Below are positions 1 through 7,996 of a stretch of 14,897 bases of DNA, one piece after another (the stretch's first letter is position 1; each line of letters opens with the position of its first letter). The notes beneath the pieces were generated by a model. It ran no database searches, was not told the DNA's origin, and saw nothing but the letters and a program-made list of their open reading frames with translations. Source of the DNA: an uncultured Planctomycetaceae bacterium (lineage in GTDB: Bacteria > Planctomycetota > Planctomycetia > Pirellulales > Pirellulaceae); assembly GCA_903927685.1 (NCBI GenBank), contig CAIYOB010000066.1, positions 1-14,897 on the forward strand, read 5' to 3'. The translations under genes and the position numbers were made by a program.

Positions 1-828
1 GCCGGCAGGGAATATACGGCCTCCGTCTGGGTGCGCTGGCTTGGCGGCCCGGACGAGCCGCCGGCTGGGGCGAGTGCCGCCTCGCGGGACCGTTCGGCGA
101 TTGTTTCGTTCTGGGCTCGTCATCGGGATGGCCAGGGCGCGTTTGCAGGCCGCGACGAGTGGCTGTTCGACAACCGCTGGCACCAGCTGACGTTCCGGTT
201 CTGCGCGACGGACCCTGATCAGCGCACGCTCGTCTATGTCTCCCTGTTGCCGAACCAGAAACCGGCTGAGACCGCCGTGCTGGTGGATGATTTTGAACTG
301 GCCGTTTCGGACGCGCCGGCAGAACCCGAATCGCGTTCGGGCAACCTTGTCGGGGATTCCGGTTTCGATGCCCAGCAAGCTGGCGGGATCGTTTCGCCTT
401 GGCGGTTTGCGAGCCTGGGTGGGACGAGCGTCTCGGCCAACGTTGACAGGACCGACGGGCAGCCCTGCGTCACGTTGGTGCTGCCCGGAGGAACGTCGAA
501 TTTCGAGTCGGGTCAGCTGTGGCAGCACCTTGACCTGCGGCGAGGCGTGCGTTACGAGATCCGTTGCCGCGTGCGCTGGGACAACTTCGCCCCTGACGCC
601 CCGGCCCCCATCGTCAACTACGGCATCTACCACGAAGCCTCGCGCACTTGGTATGGTCCCGTGGATCAGGTCTTGGACAGGACCGCCGGCTGGAACACGT
701 ATCGATTCGCGCACGTCCCGCCGTTTGCCGGCCCGTGGAAGCTCTACGTGCAGCTCAACGGCTGGGGCAACTTCGGCCGTGCTGTTGCCGTTTCACTCGA
801 TGACTTGACCTGCACACCCGCCCCATAA
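1..828 (+). CDS. C-terminal part of a protein with carbohydrate-binding-like beta-sandwich modules (5' partial)
   Basis: The reading frame is open from the first base, so this is the 3' end of a longer gene; the GTG at 31 is very probably internal. The visible 275 residues form two similar beta-rich modules. The first is partial and opens with GREYTASVWVRW. It ends near residue 103 with the AVLVDDFEL strand typical of galactose-binding-fold and CBM_4_9-like domains. The second runs from about residue 113 (NLVGDSGFD, the usual module opening) to the C-terminus, ending in VSLDDLTC. Such modules usually bind polysaccharides on the outside of the cell and are attached to glycoside hydrolases or other secreted enzymes. 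Any catalytic part lies upstream of the window, so the substrate cannot be judged. The family call rests on motif resemblance; another jelly-roll adhesion module is possible. Confidence 0.6.
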   Translation, partial: AGREYTASVWVRWLGGPDEPPAGASAASRDRSAIVSFWARHRDGQGAFAGRDEWLFDNRWHQLTFRFCATDPDQRTLVYVSLLPNQKPAETAVLVDDFELAVSDAPAEPESRSGNLVGDSGFDAQQAGGIVSPWRFASLGGTSVSANVDRTDGQPCVTLVLPGGTSNFESGQLWQHLDLRRGVRYEIRCRVRWDNFAPDAPAPIVNYGIYHEASRTWYGPVDQVLDRTAGWNTYRFAHVPPFAGPWKLYVQLNGWGNFGRAVAVSLDDLTCTPAP

Positions 829-964
829 CCCCGCCCCGTCCCGCCCATCGGGTTGCGGACGCGGAGCAGGATATCCGGGTTATTTTAGTGCACACGTTTC
901 GTGGTAGAGATACAGTATGCGACGGGCAGCGAATCACCGACCCGAGGGCGACAGGGGCGAAGAA

Positions 965-1990
965 ATGGGACCGCAACCTGCAATCACACGCATCCTTGCA
1001 CTCCTCGTCGCGCTGCTGCTTGTGTCCAGTTCCGTCGCCGCCGAGTCGGTCGTCGCGCCCCTTGCGGGCAGGCCGGAGGTGTGGATCATGCCCCCGCCGT
1101 GGCCCGGCGATGGCGAGCCGCTGCGCCAGATGCTGCGACGGCCGGAGGAATGGGCGCAAACCCGCCGCTTGGTGCGCGGCATCGGTTACTGGCCCTGGCT
1201 GTTGAACCAGCATTTCCACGACGATGACCTGCGGGCTTTGTTCGCCGGATTGAAAGCCTGGAATTTGGAGCTTGGGTTTGAAGTGCCGGTTGTCAAGGCG
1301 GCCAACTGGGGCGGGGACGGCAAACCGCTCGACGCCGCGAAGGCCTTTGAACAAATGCAACGGTTTGCGACCCGGTTCCAGCCGCTCGGCATGCCGCAGG
1401 TGGCATGGTTTGCCTTCGACGAACCGCTGTACGCGGCCAGGCACGTCGTGCCTTCCGCCCTGACTCCGGCGGACCGCATGGCCCGCGGGATCGCGGAAAC
1501 GGCGGCTTTCCTCGGCATGCTGCGTCGGGTCGATCCACGCTCGCGTCTGGGCCTGATTGAACCGTTTCCTGCGCTGACCTTCGCGGAGATCGTCCAGGGC
1601 GTCGAGGGCGTACAACGGGCCTGCGGACACCAAGGCATCCAGGGCCTGGACTTTCTGCGTCTGGACGTGGACTGGGACCGGATGGACCGCGGCCGCGAAG
1701 CAGGCTGGGCCGACGTGAAACGCCTCGAAGACCACTGCCGCCGCCAAGGCATCGCCTTCAGCCTGATCTACTGGGCGGCCGATGAACCGCGTCTGGCTCG
1801 GGCCGGGCAGAGCAACCCGGGCACTTGGCTCACGGGCATCCTGAACCAGAAGACGGCTTACGCTCAGGCCGGAGGCACGCCCGACCAGGTCGTCGTCGAG
1901 AGCTGGTTGCACGTTCCCGCCAGCGCCGTCCCCGAAAGCGATCCCCACACCTTCACCGGGTCCGTCTTGGAATTCCTCAAGAAGCCTTGA
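965..1990 (+). CDS. Secreted protein of unknown function, possibly TIM-barrel hydrolase-like
   Basis: I do not recognise a named family. The ATG at 965 is chosen over an upstream in-frame ATG at 917 because it begins a clean signal peptide (ITRILALLVALLLVSSSVAA) and follows a purine-rich AGGGGCGA. The product is 341 residues. Downstream are regularly spaced short hydrophobic strands ending in acidic residues: WFAFDEP (E153), LGLIEPFP (E199), DFLRLDVDW, FSLIYWAADEP and VVVESWLHVP (E313). This alternation of helix and strand looks like an (alpha/beta)8 barrel. E153 and E313 lie where clan-A glycoside hydrolases carry their acid/base and nucleophile, but this is inference only. It follows a gene with carbohydrate-binding modules by 136 bp, which fits a role in extracellular polysaccharide handling. 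The coding call is firm; the function is open. Confidence 0.75.
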   Translation: MGPQPAITRILALLVALLLVSSSVAAESVVAPLAGRPEVWIMPPPWPGDGEPLRQMLRRPEEWAQTRRLVRGIGYWPWLLNQHFHDDDLRALFAGLKAWNLELGFEVPVVKAANWGGDGKPLDAAKAFEQMQRFATRFQPLGMPQVAWFAFDEPLYAARHVVPSALTPADRMARGIAETAAFLGMLRRVDPRSRLGLIEPFPALTFAEIVQGVEGVQRACGHQGIQGLDFLRLDVDWDRMDRGREAGWADVKRLEDHCRRQGIAFSLIYWAADEPRLARAGQSNPGTWLTGILNQKTAYAQAGGTPDQVVVESWLHVPASAVPESDPHTFTGSVLEFLKKP

Positions 1991-2007
1991 AGTGCACCGC
2001 TGTCGAT

Positions 2008-2024
2008 CCGCACAATCCGTGCGG
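2008..2024 (+). other. Inverted repeat downstream of the 965-1990 gene
   Basis: CCGCAC (2008-2013) and GTGCGG (2019-2024) form a perfect 6-bp stem with loop AATCC, 18 bases after the stop codon. No T-run follows, so it is not a standard intrinsic terminator. It could still mark the transcript end or be chance. Confidence 0.3.
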
Positions 2025-2072
2025 CATTCCAGATCCCAAGTCGGCGTCGCCCTAATGCTCTATTAACAAAAA

Positions 2073-2101
2073 ATACACCCTTCCTTCATCGGATCTTCAT
2101 A
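2073..2101 (+). promoter_or_regulatory. Candidate Pho box (11-bp-phased direct repeats) ahead of pstS
   Basis: CTTCATC at 2084-2090 and CTTCATA at 2095-2101 are 7-bp direct repeats with an exact 11-bp period. A weaker upstream unit, ATACACC (2073-2079), keeps the same phase and matches at 4 of 7 positions. Heptamers repeated every 11 bp are the known layout of PhoB/PhoP binding sites, and the TTCAT core resembles the enterobacterial TGTCAT core. The site lies in an AT-rich patch about 85-110 bp upstream of pstS, and a PhoB-like regulator is encoded in the same block. The protein that binds here is inferred. Confidence 0.5.
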
Positions 2102-2103
2102 AT
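2098..2103 (+). promoter_or_regulatory. Possible -10 element of the pstS promoter
   Basis: CATAAT matches the sigma-70 -10 consensus at 5 of 6 positions. No good -35 hexamer lies 16-18 bp upstream; that space holds the phased heptamers, as expected for an activator-dependent Pho promoter. It overlaps the last heptamer, so only the two upstream units would then act as the activator site. The implied leader is about 75 nt. Confidence 0.3.
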
Positions 2104-2106
2104 CCT

Positions 2107-2165
2107 GCGGTCAACTGTAGGGGTGCAGACTTGACCGCGGTTCCAACAGAACCGCACACCGTGGT
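2107..2165 (+). promoter_or_regulatory. Structured pstS leader with competing hairpins
   Basis: GCGGTCAA (2107-2114) is the exact reverse complement of TTGACCGC (2131-2138). GCGGTTC (2137-2143) is the exact reverse complement of GAACCGC (2149-2155) with loop CAACA. The two stems share bases 2137-2138. A third weak stem (2151-2155 with 2161-2165, one wobble pair) shares the arm 2151-2155. The GCGGT and ACCGC blocks alternate, so the first GCGGT could also pair with the second ACCGC. The structure ends just before the AGGAG ribosome site at 2171-2175. It may modulate translation, or the palindrome ACCGCGGT (2134-2141) may be a protein operator. Confidence 0.4.
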
Positions 2166-2184
2166 TTAACAGGAGCGGCAGGCG

Positions 2185-3168
2185 ATGAAGCGGAATTTGG
2201 GCGGGTGTTGGTGTGCCGTCGCGGCATGGTTTCTGATTCCGGTTGGCGCGTGGGCTCAGGCAGTCCAGGTGGATCCGGAGTTGCCCGCGTACAAGCCGGT
2301 GCAGGGCATCTCGGGCACGTTGAAGAGCATCGGCTCGGACACAATGAACAACGAGATGGCCCTCTGGGCCGAAGGCTTCAAGCGGTTCTATCCGAACGTG
2401 AAGATCGAGATCGAGGGCAAGGGTTCGTCGACGGCGCCTCCGGCGCTGGTCAGCGGCACGGCGCAGTTCGGGCCGATGAGCCGGCCGATGAAAGACGAGG
2501 AGATTGCGGCCTTTGAAGGCAAGTATGGCTACAAACCGGTCGGCCTGGCCACCAGCATTGACATGCTGGCGGTGTACGTGAACAAGGACAATCCCGTCAA
2601 GGGCCTGACGCTGCCGCAGATCGACGCGGTTTTCTCCAAGACCCGCAAAGGCGGCTTCCCCCGCGACATCAGCAACTGGGGCGGCGTGGGCTTGACGGGC
2701 GCGTGGGCCAGCCAGCCGATCAGCCTGTACGGCCGTAATTCGGCTTCCGGGACCTACGGGTACTTCAAGGAGCATGCCCTGTTCAAGGGCGATTACAAGG
2801 ATTCGGTCAAGGAGCAGCCGGGCAGTTCCTCGGTGGTCCAGGCCTGTGCCAGCGACCGCTACGCGATCGGGTACAGCGGCATCGGCTACAAGACGGCCGA
2901 CGTGCGCGCGGTTCCGCTGGCGACGGAGGAGGGCGAGGCGTTCGTTGAGGCCACGCCGGACAACGCGTACACCGGCGAATACCCGCTGGCCCGGTTCCTG
3001 TTCGCCTATACGAACTACAAGCCCGGTTCGAAACTGGATCCGCTGCGGCGGGAGTTCATCAAGTACATCTTCTCCAAGCAAGGGCAGCAGGACGTGGTCA
3101 AGGACGGCTACTACCCCGTCCCGGCGGCCATTGCCAAAGACCAGCTGAAGAGCGTCGGCATCGAATAG
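2185..3168 (+). CDS. pstS: PstS, periplasmic phosphate-binding protein
   Basis: This is the 327-residue substrate-binding component of the high-affinity phosphate ABC transporter. The start is supported by AGGAG at 2171-2175, nine bases upstream. Residues 1-25 form a signal peptide ending near AWA-QA. Its cysteines (8 and 10) lie before the hydrophobic core without a lipobox, so the protein is probably soluble in the periplasm. Family motifs are GSDTM (50-54), KGSST (79-83, phosphate-binding loop), the MSRPM segment (98-102) and LYGRNSASGTYGYF (181-194), another anion-binding loop. The length is normal for the family. It is the first gene of the pst block, with pstC 31 bp downstream, and carries the candidate Pho box and structured leader upstream, so induction by phosphate starvation is expected. 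Confidence 0.95.
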   Translation: MKRNLGGCWCAVAAWFLIPVGAWAQAVQVDPELPAYKPVQGISGTLKSIGSDTMNNEMALWAEGFKRFYPNVKIEIEGKGSSTAPPALVSGTAQFGPMSRPMKDEEIAAFEGKYGYKPVGLATSIDMLAVYVNKDNPVKGLTLPQIDAVFSKTRKGGFPRDISNWGGVGLTGAWASQPISLYGRNSASGTYGYFKEHALFKGDYKDSVKEQPGSSSVVQACASDRYAIGYSGIGYKTADVRAVPLATEEGEAFVEATPDNAYTGEYPLARFLFAYTNYKPGSKLDPLRREFIKYIFSKQGQQDVVKDGYYPVPAAIAKDQLKSVGIE

Positions 3169-3199
3169 TTCCCCCAATCACCTTTGCGGGTGCAACTCC

Positions 3200-5803
3200 A
3201 TGCCCGAAGCAATCCAACCCACGGCCGGCCGGCCACGGCGTTCACGGCAAACGCGGCGTGCGGTTCGCTGGGCCGACGCCGTCGCGCGGGCCCTGATCAC
3301 CCTGGGCGGCGTGGGCACCATCCTGGCGGTTTCGCTGGTTTGCGTGTTCCTGGTCTGGGTGGTGGTTCCGCTGTTCCTGCCGGCCTCGGTCCAGTCGGCC
3401 GGCGACGTGAGTGCAACGGCGAGCGGTTCGCTGCAGGTCGTGCGGATCGGCGTCGACGAGTACCGCAGCCTGGGCTGGCTGGTCCGTGACAACGGCCAAC
3501 TGACGACGTGCCAGATCGGCACGGGACGGATCCTGCAACAGACCGAGTTGTTCAGGGGGCGGAGTCCGGTGGCGTGGTCGTTCTCCAGCGGCGAGGGCGT
3601 CGAGTTGGCGGGCGCCTTTGCCGACGGAACGGTTCAACTGGGGCGACTCGGTTTCTCCACGTCGTTCTTGGACCGACAGGACGCGCCGGAAGAGGTGCGG
3701 TCACTCGAGGCGGGCGAAACGCGCGCTGTGGGCCAGGCGATCTTCGAGTTGACGCCGGAGGGGCAGTACCGTCGCCAGCAGGTGTTGGTCCAAGTCGAAG
3801 AGCCGGTTCGGGTGGGACGCGGCGAGCCCTTGGCGTTGATCGACCAGTCGAATTCCTCGCGGGGTTCCATGTTCGCCGTAGTGACCCGATCGGGCGAACT
3901 GCACGTCGCCCAGGTGACCAAGAAGAAGAACCTGTTGACCGGCAAAGAAACCACGCGGCTCCGCGAAGGCACGCTGCAGCTCGATCTGCCGCAGGGACAA
4001 CTGCCCAAGTACCTGCGGTTGGCAGGACTGGGCGACGCGGTCTTTCTGCTCTGGGAAGACGGTCGGCTGGTGCGGTACGACACGCGGGACATCGAGCGGC
4101 CGGTGTTGGCGGAAGAACTCGATCTGGTCGAAGGCTTGGAGGTCCGCGTCACCGCGCTGGAGATGCTGATCGGCAAGACTTCGCTGGTCTGCGGCGACTC
4201 GACCGGCCGGGTCCGGATCTGGTTCCGGATCAAGCCGGAGCGGGCGGAGACTCCCGACGGCAGCACTTTGGTGGTGGGACACGAGCTGCGCGTCGGCGCC
4301 GCCCCGGCGATCAGTCTCGCGGCCAGTTCCCGCTCGCGGCTGCTCGCGGCCGGCGACGCCGGCGGCCACGTGCGGTTGTTCCACGTGACCAGCGAACGAG
4401 TGCTGGCCGAAACGCAGGCCGATTCCGGCGCGGCCGGCGTGGCGGCCTTGTCGATTGCCCCGCAGGATGACGGCCTGTTGGGGCTGGTCGGCTCGCGGCT
4501 CGCGTTCTGGTCGGTGGACGCGCCGCATCCGGAGACGACCTTGGCGTCCGTCTTTGCCCCGGTCTGGTACGAGGGCTACAACGAGCCGGAGCAGGTCTGG
4601 CAGTCGTCCAGCGGCACGGACGACTTTGAAAAGAAATTCGGCTTGATCCCGCTGGTCTTCGGGACGCTCAAAGCGACCTTGTACTCGATGCTGTTCGGCG
4701 CCCCGCTGGCCCTGCTGGCGGCCATCTACAGCAGCGAGTTCCTGCGGCCGCGGACCAAGGCGGTGGTCAAGCCGACGATCGAGATCATGGCCAGTCTGCC
4801 CAGCGTCGTGCTCGGCTTTCTGGCTGCGTTGGTCTTTGCCCCGCTGGTCGAAGAGATCGTTCCGGAGACGTTGACGGCGTTCCTGACCATCCCGTTTGCG
4901 ATGCTGTTGGGCGGCCACTTGTGGCAACTGCTGCCCACCCGGGCCGCCGTCTTGGCACAGCCGTACCGCCTGGGCGGCGTCCTGGTGACGATTCCGCTGG
5001 GGGTGGCGCTGGCCGGCTGGTTGGGAAGCGATGTGGAGCGGTGGCTCTTTGCCGGCGATATCAAAGCCTGGTTGGACGGTCAGATCGGCTCGGCGGCCGG
5101 CGGCTGGATGCTGTTCCTGTTGCCCTTGTCGTGCGTCACTATGGCCGTCCTGGTCAGCACCTATGTGACGCCGCGGCTGCGGGCCTGGTGCGGAGGCTGG
5201 TCCCGAACGCAATTCGCCGTGCTGGATCTGGCCAAGTTCCTGGCCGGTTGTGCCGCGACACTGGGGCTGGCGTATGCCGTGTCGGCCGGCCTGGCCGCCG
5301 TCGGCTGGGACCCCCGCGGTTCGTTCGTCGATACCTACGTCCAACGGAATGCGTTGGTCGTCGGGTTCATCATGGGCTTTGCCGTGATCCCGATCGTGTA
5401 CACGATTTCGGACGATGCCTTGAGCGCGGTGCCCGAATCGTTGCGGGCCGGATCGCTGGGCGCAGGGGCGACGCCCTGGCAGACGGCCATCCGGGTCGTG
5501 GTGCCGACGGCCATGAGCGGGCTGTTTTCGGCGCTGATGATCGGACTGGGCCGAGCGGTCGGCGAGACGATGATCGTGCTGATGGCCGCGGGCAACACGC
5601 CGGTCATGGAGTGGAACGTGTTCAATGGGTTCCGCACGCTGTCCGCCAACATTGCCGTCGAGTTGCCCGAAGCGGTGATCAACAGCACGCATTACCGGAT
5701 GCTGTTCCTGGCCGCCTTGACCTTGTTCGCGATCACGTTCGTGGTCAACACGGTGGCCGAGCTGGTGCGGCTGCGGTTTCGCAAGAGGGCGTTTCAACTA
5801 TGA
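3200..5803 (+). CDS. pstC: PstC-type phosphate permease with a large beta-propeller-like N-terminal insert
   Basis: This is an inner-membrane channel subunit of the phosphate ABC transporter, 867 residues against about 320 for E. coli PstC. The order is: an arginine-rich cytoplasmic tail, one transmembrane helix (about 34-60), a roughly 370-residue beta-rich region (about 70-440) with WD40/propeller-like strands such as GRVRIWFRI and GGHVRLFHV, then the permease core (about 480-867). The core has several transmembrane helices and the ABC-permease EAA loop at 735-760 (DDALSAVPESLRAGSLGAGA), which contacts PstB. Long permeases of this layout resemble the COG4590 group known from proteobacteria. 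No convincing Shine-Dalgarno precedes the ATG, so translation may depend on the upstream pstS. The stop overlaps the pstA start as ATGA. The role of the propeller is unknown; a sensory or docking surface in the periplasm is inferred. Confidence 0.9.
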   Translation: MPEAIQPTAGRPRRSRQTRRAVRWADAVARALITLGGVGTILAVSLVCVFLVWVVVPLFLPASVQSAGDVSATASGSLQVVRIGVDEYRSLGWLVRDNGQLTTCQIGTGRILQQTELFRGRSPVAWSFSSGEGVELAGAFADGTVQLGRLGFSTSFLDRQDAPEEVRSLEAGETRAVGQAIFELTPEGQYRRQQVLVQVEEPVRVGRGEPLALIDQSNSSRGSMFAVVTRSGELHVAQVTKKKNLLTGKETTRLREGTLQLDLPQGQLPKYLRLAGLGDAVFLLWEDGRLVRYDTRDIERPVLAEELDLVEGLEVRVTALEMLIGKTSLVCGDSTGRVRIWFRIKPERAETPDGSTLVVGHELRVGAAPAISLAASSRSRLLAAGDAGGHVRLFHVTSERVLAETQADSGAAGVAALSIAPQDDGLLGLVGSRLAFWSVDAPHPETTLASVFAPVWYEGYNEPEQVWQSSSGTDDFEKKFGLIPLVFGTLKATLYSMLFGAPLALLAAIYSSEFLRPRTKAVVKPTIEIMASLPSVVLGFLAALVFAPLVEEIVPETLTAFLTIPFAMLLGGHLWQLLPTRAAVLAQPYRLGGVLVTIPLGVALAGWLGSDVERWLFAGDIKAWLDGQIGSAAGGWMLFLLPLSCVTMAVLVSTYVTPRLRAWCGGWSRTQFAVLDLAKFLAGCAATLGLAYAVSAGLAAVGWDPRGSFVDTYVQRNALVVGFIMGFAVIPIVYTISDDALSAVPESLRAGSLGAGATPWQTAIRVVVPTAMSGLFSALMIGLGRAVGETMIVLMAAGNTPVMEWNVFNGFRTLSANIAVELPEAVINSTHYRMLFLAALTLFAITFVVNTVAELVRLRFRKRAFQL

Positions 5804-7980
5804 CCAGCGTCGGCGAAGCCCCAAAGACGGTAACGGAAACGCCGGCTGCCGCGGCGCCGCGGCGCTGCAAACGCCAGTGGCGGGGCGGGAACTCGGTGCT
5901 GGCCGGCGGCGAGCCGCTGGTCTGGCTGACCGGCGGCGGTCTGCTGGCGTGCATCCTGATGATCGTCGGCCTGCTCCTGCTGGTCCTAGTCCAGGGCGTG
6001 AGCACGTTCTGGCCGTCGGCGGTGGTCCGTGTCCGAACCACGGACGACCATTGGTTCATGGGCGAGGTGAGCCGCGGAGACACCTTCGAATTGAACTACA
6101 GCGGCTTGGCCAGCCTGTCGCCGGCGACCCAGCCCCAAGCTCGGCAATTGCTCGGTCAGCGGTTTCACGACCTGGTCGCGCACTGGCTGTCCCGCGGCGA
6201 ACTCGGCCGGCGACTGGCCGAATTGGCCGAGCCGGCCTGCAAGACGGCGCGGCGGGCCGTCGAGTTGGCTCCGCAGGTGCGGGACGCTCCCGCGCGCGAG
6301 CGGAACGAGCTGCTGGCTCGGCTGGATACGGCCCTGCGGTCCGCGCTGACGGAATGGCAAACGCGATTGGAGGATCAACTCCGCCGAGCGGTCCAGGCGG
6401 ACGCCGCGGGCGCGGCGCTGGACCAGGTCTGGGCCGAGTGCCGCACGCAGGAAGATGCCTGGCTGGCTCAGCCGGACCTCGCGTCGCTGTCCGCGCACTG
6501 GTCCGCCGCCGGCGACTTGGCCTACCGGGTTTGGGCCAATCACGCCTTGTCGCTGCTGACCAACGCCGTGGCCGTCCCGATGCAGCGCCGGCTGTTACGG
6601 ACGGGGAACTATGAGCTGACCAACGAGCACTTTACCTGGATCAGTCAGTTCGAGGTGGCGGCCGAGGATCTGCCGGCGTGGGCCCTGGTCTTCGAGCGGC
6701 TGTCCTGGGGCCGGTTTTACGGGATCCCCAAGGCCCTGCAGATCGACCAGCAGACGGTCGCCACCGAGCCGGCGGAGATCTGGCAGCAGTTCCAGCGTTA
6801 TCATCCGGAAGTGCGGGCGCGCTGGCGCCAGCGTCGGCGGCTGGAGATCGACGAGATCGGCGAAGTCAACCGGCGGCTGGAAGAGGCGCGGTTGGGACTG
6901 CGGCAAGTCGAATTGAAGCACGGCCGGGACTCGGCGGTGTGGCAGACGGCTCAGCGGCAGTTCCAGGCCGAGCAGGTTGAGTTGGAGCGCGAGTTCGAGC
7001 GGCTGCGGAGCCAGATTGTCGAGCTGGATCACTCCAACGACAAGTACCAACTGCTGGTCCAAACGGCTCAAGGCGAAGAAAAGTCGCTCGCCTTGGCGGA
7101 CATTGTGCGGGCTTACCCGGCGAATCAGCTGGGCGGCTTCGGCCGGCTGGGCGTGTACCTGGCCCGCTGGACCGAGTTCCTGGTGGACGAACCGCGCGAG
7201 GCGAACACCGAGGGCGGCGTGCTGCCGGCGATTTGGGGAACGGTCGCAATGACGCTGTTGATGTCTTGTGCGGTCGTGCCCTGCGGCGTCCTGGCGGCGC
7301 TGTACCTGCGCGAGTACGCCAAGGCCGGGCTGCTGGTCAGCATTGTGCGGATCGCGATCAATAATCTGGCGGGCGTGCCCAGCATCGTGTTCGGCGTGTT
7401 CGGCTTGGGGTTCTTCTGTTACATCCTCGGCGCCTCGGTGGACCAGTTGTTCTATGCGGCCAAGCTGCCCAGTCCGACGTTCGGGACCGGCGGGCTGTTC
7501 TGGGCGGCGCTGACCCTGTCCTTGCTAACCCTGCCGGTGGTAATTGTGGCGACCGAAGAGGCGTTGGCGGCCGTTCCCCGGTCGATGCGGGAAGGTTCGC
7601 TGGCCTGCGGGGCCAGCAAGTGGCAGACGATCCGCCGCATCGTGCTGCCCCGCGCCATGCCCGGCATCATGACCGGGATGATCCTGGCGATGGCCCGGGG
7701 CGCAGGCGAAGTCGCCCCGCTGATGCTGGTGGGGGCGGTCAAGCTGGCGCCGGAACTGCCGGTCGACGGCGTGTTCCCCTATGTCCACCTGGAACGGAGT
7801 TTCATGCACTTGGGCTTCCACATCTATGATCTCGGCTTTCAAAGTCAGAACAGCGAAGCTGCCAAGCCCATGGTGTTTACCACGACCCTGTTACTGATCG
7901 GGCTGATCACGCTGCTGAACGTGTTTGCCATCTGGCTCCGCGGACGGTTGCGGCGCAAGTTCGTCAGTAGTGCTTTCTAG
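5800..7980 (+). CDS. pstA: PstA-type phosphate permease with a long helical/coiled-coil insert
   Basis: This is the second membrane subunit of the phosphate transporter, 726 residues against about 300 for E. coli PstA. The ATG at 5800 overlaps the pstC stop (ATGA), indicating translational coupling. The frame is open far upstream, but that part lies over pstC and is not coding. Order: transmembrane helix at about 43-68; a polar insert at 75-470 with an alanine/arginine-rich helical stretch (110-265), the segment [12 protein letters not shown] (269-280) resembling the long proteobacterial PstA proteins, and a charged heptad-like coiled coil (337-412); then the permease core (475-726) with EAA loop 586-608 ([20 protein letters not shown]). 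The paired enlargement of PstC and PstA suggests the two inserts form a joint extracytoplasmic assembly, which is inference. The permease identity is secure. Confidence 0.9.
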   Translation: MTSVGEAPKTVTETPAAAAPRRCKRQWRGGNSVLAGGEPLVWLTGGGLLACILMIVGLLLLVLVQGVSTFWPSAVVRVRTTDDHWFMGEVSRGDTFELNYSGLASLSPATQPQARQLLGQRFHDLVAHWLSRGELGRRLAELAEPACKTARRAVELAPQVRDAPARERNELLARLDTALRSALTEWQTRLEDQLRRAVQADAAGAALDQVWAECRTQEDAWLAQPDLASLSAHWSAAGDLAYRVWANHALSLLTNAVAVPMQRRLLRTGNYELTNEHFTWISQFEVAAEDLPAWALVFERLSWGRFYGIPKALQIDQQTVATEPAEIWQQFQRYHPEVRARWRQRRRLEIDEIGEVNRRLEEARLGLRQVELKHGRDSAVWQTAQRQFQAEQVELEREFERLRSQIVELDHSNDKYQLLVQTAQGEEKSLALADIVRAYPANQLGGFGRLGVYLARWTEFLVDEPREANTEGGVLPAIWGTVAMTLLMSCAVVPCGVLAALYLREYAKAGLLVSIVRIAINNLAGVPSIVFGVFGLGFFCYILGASVDQLFYAAKLPSPTFGTGGLFWAALTLSLLTLPVVIVATEEALAAVPRSMREGSLACGASKWQTIRRIVLPRAMPGIMTGMILAMARGAGEVAPLMLVGAVKLAPELPVDGVFPYVHLERSFMHLGFHIYDLGFQSQNSEAAKPMVFTTTLLLIGLITLLNVFAIWLRGRLRRKFVSSAF

Positions 7981-7996
7981 CCAAGTGAGGTGCATC

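Noticed and set aside
917..964. Upstream start for the 965-1990 gene
   Set aside because: It would add 16 charged residues before the signal peptide and has no ribosome site.
2008..2024. Intrinsic terminator after the 965-1990 gene
   Set aside because: The stem is only 6 bp and no T-run follows; it is listed as an inverted repeat only.
2185..2260. PstS as a lipoprotein
   Set aside because: The N-terminal cysteines precede the hydrophobic core and no lipobox is present; the region fits an ordinary Sec signal peptide.
3701..5797. Long antisense reading frames, here opposite pstC; others at 755-1948, 2086-3177, 7964-9775 and 9483-11417 on the minus strand
   Set aside because: They are exact shadows of well-supported genes in GC-rich DNA. 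Their translations are rich in Arg, Gly, Pro and Gln without domains, and no ribosome sites precede them.
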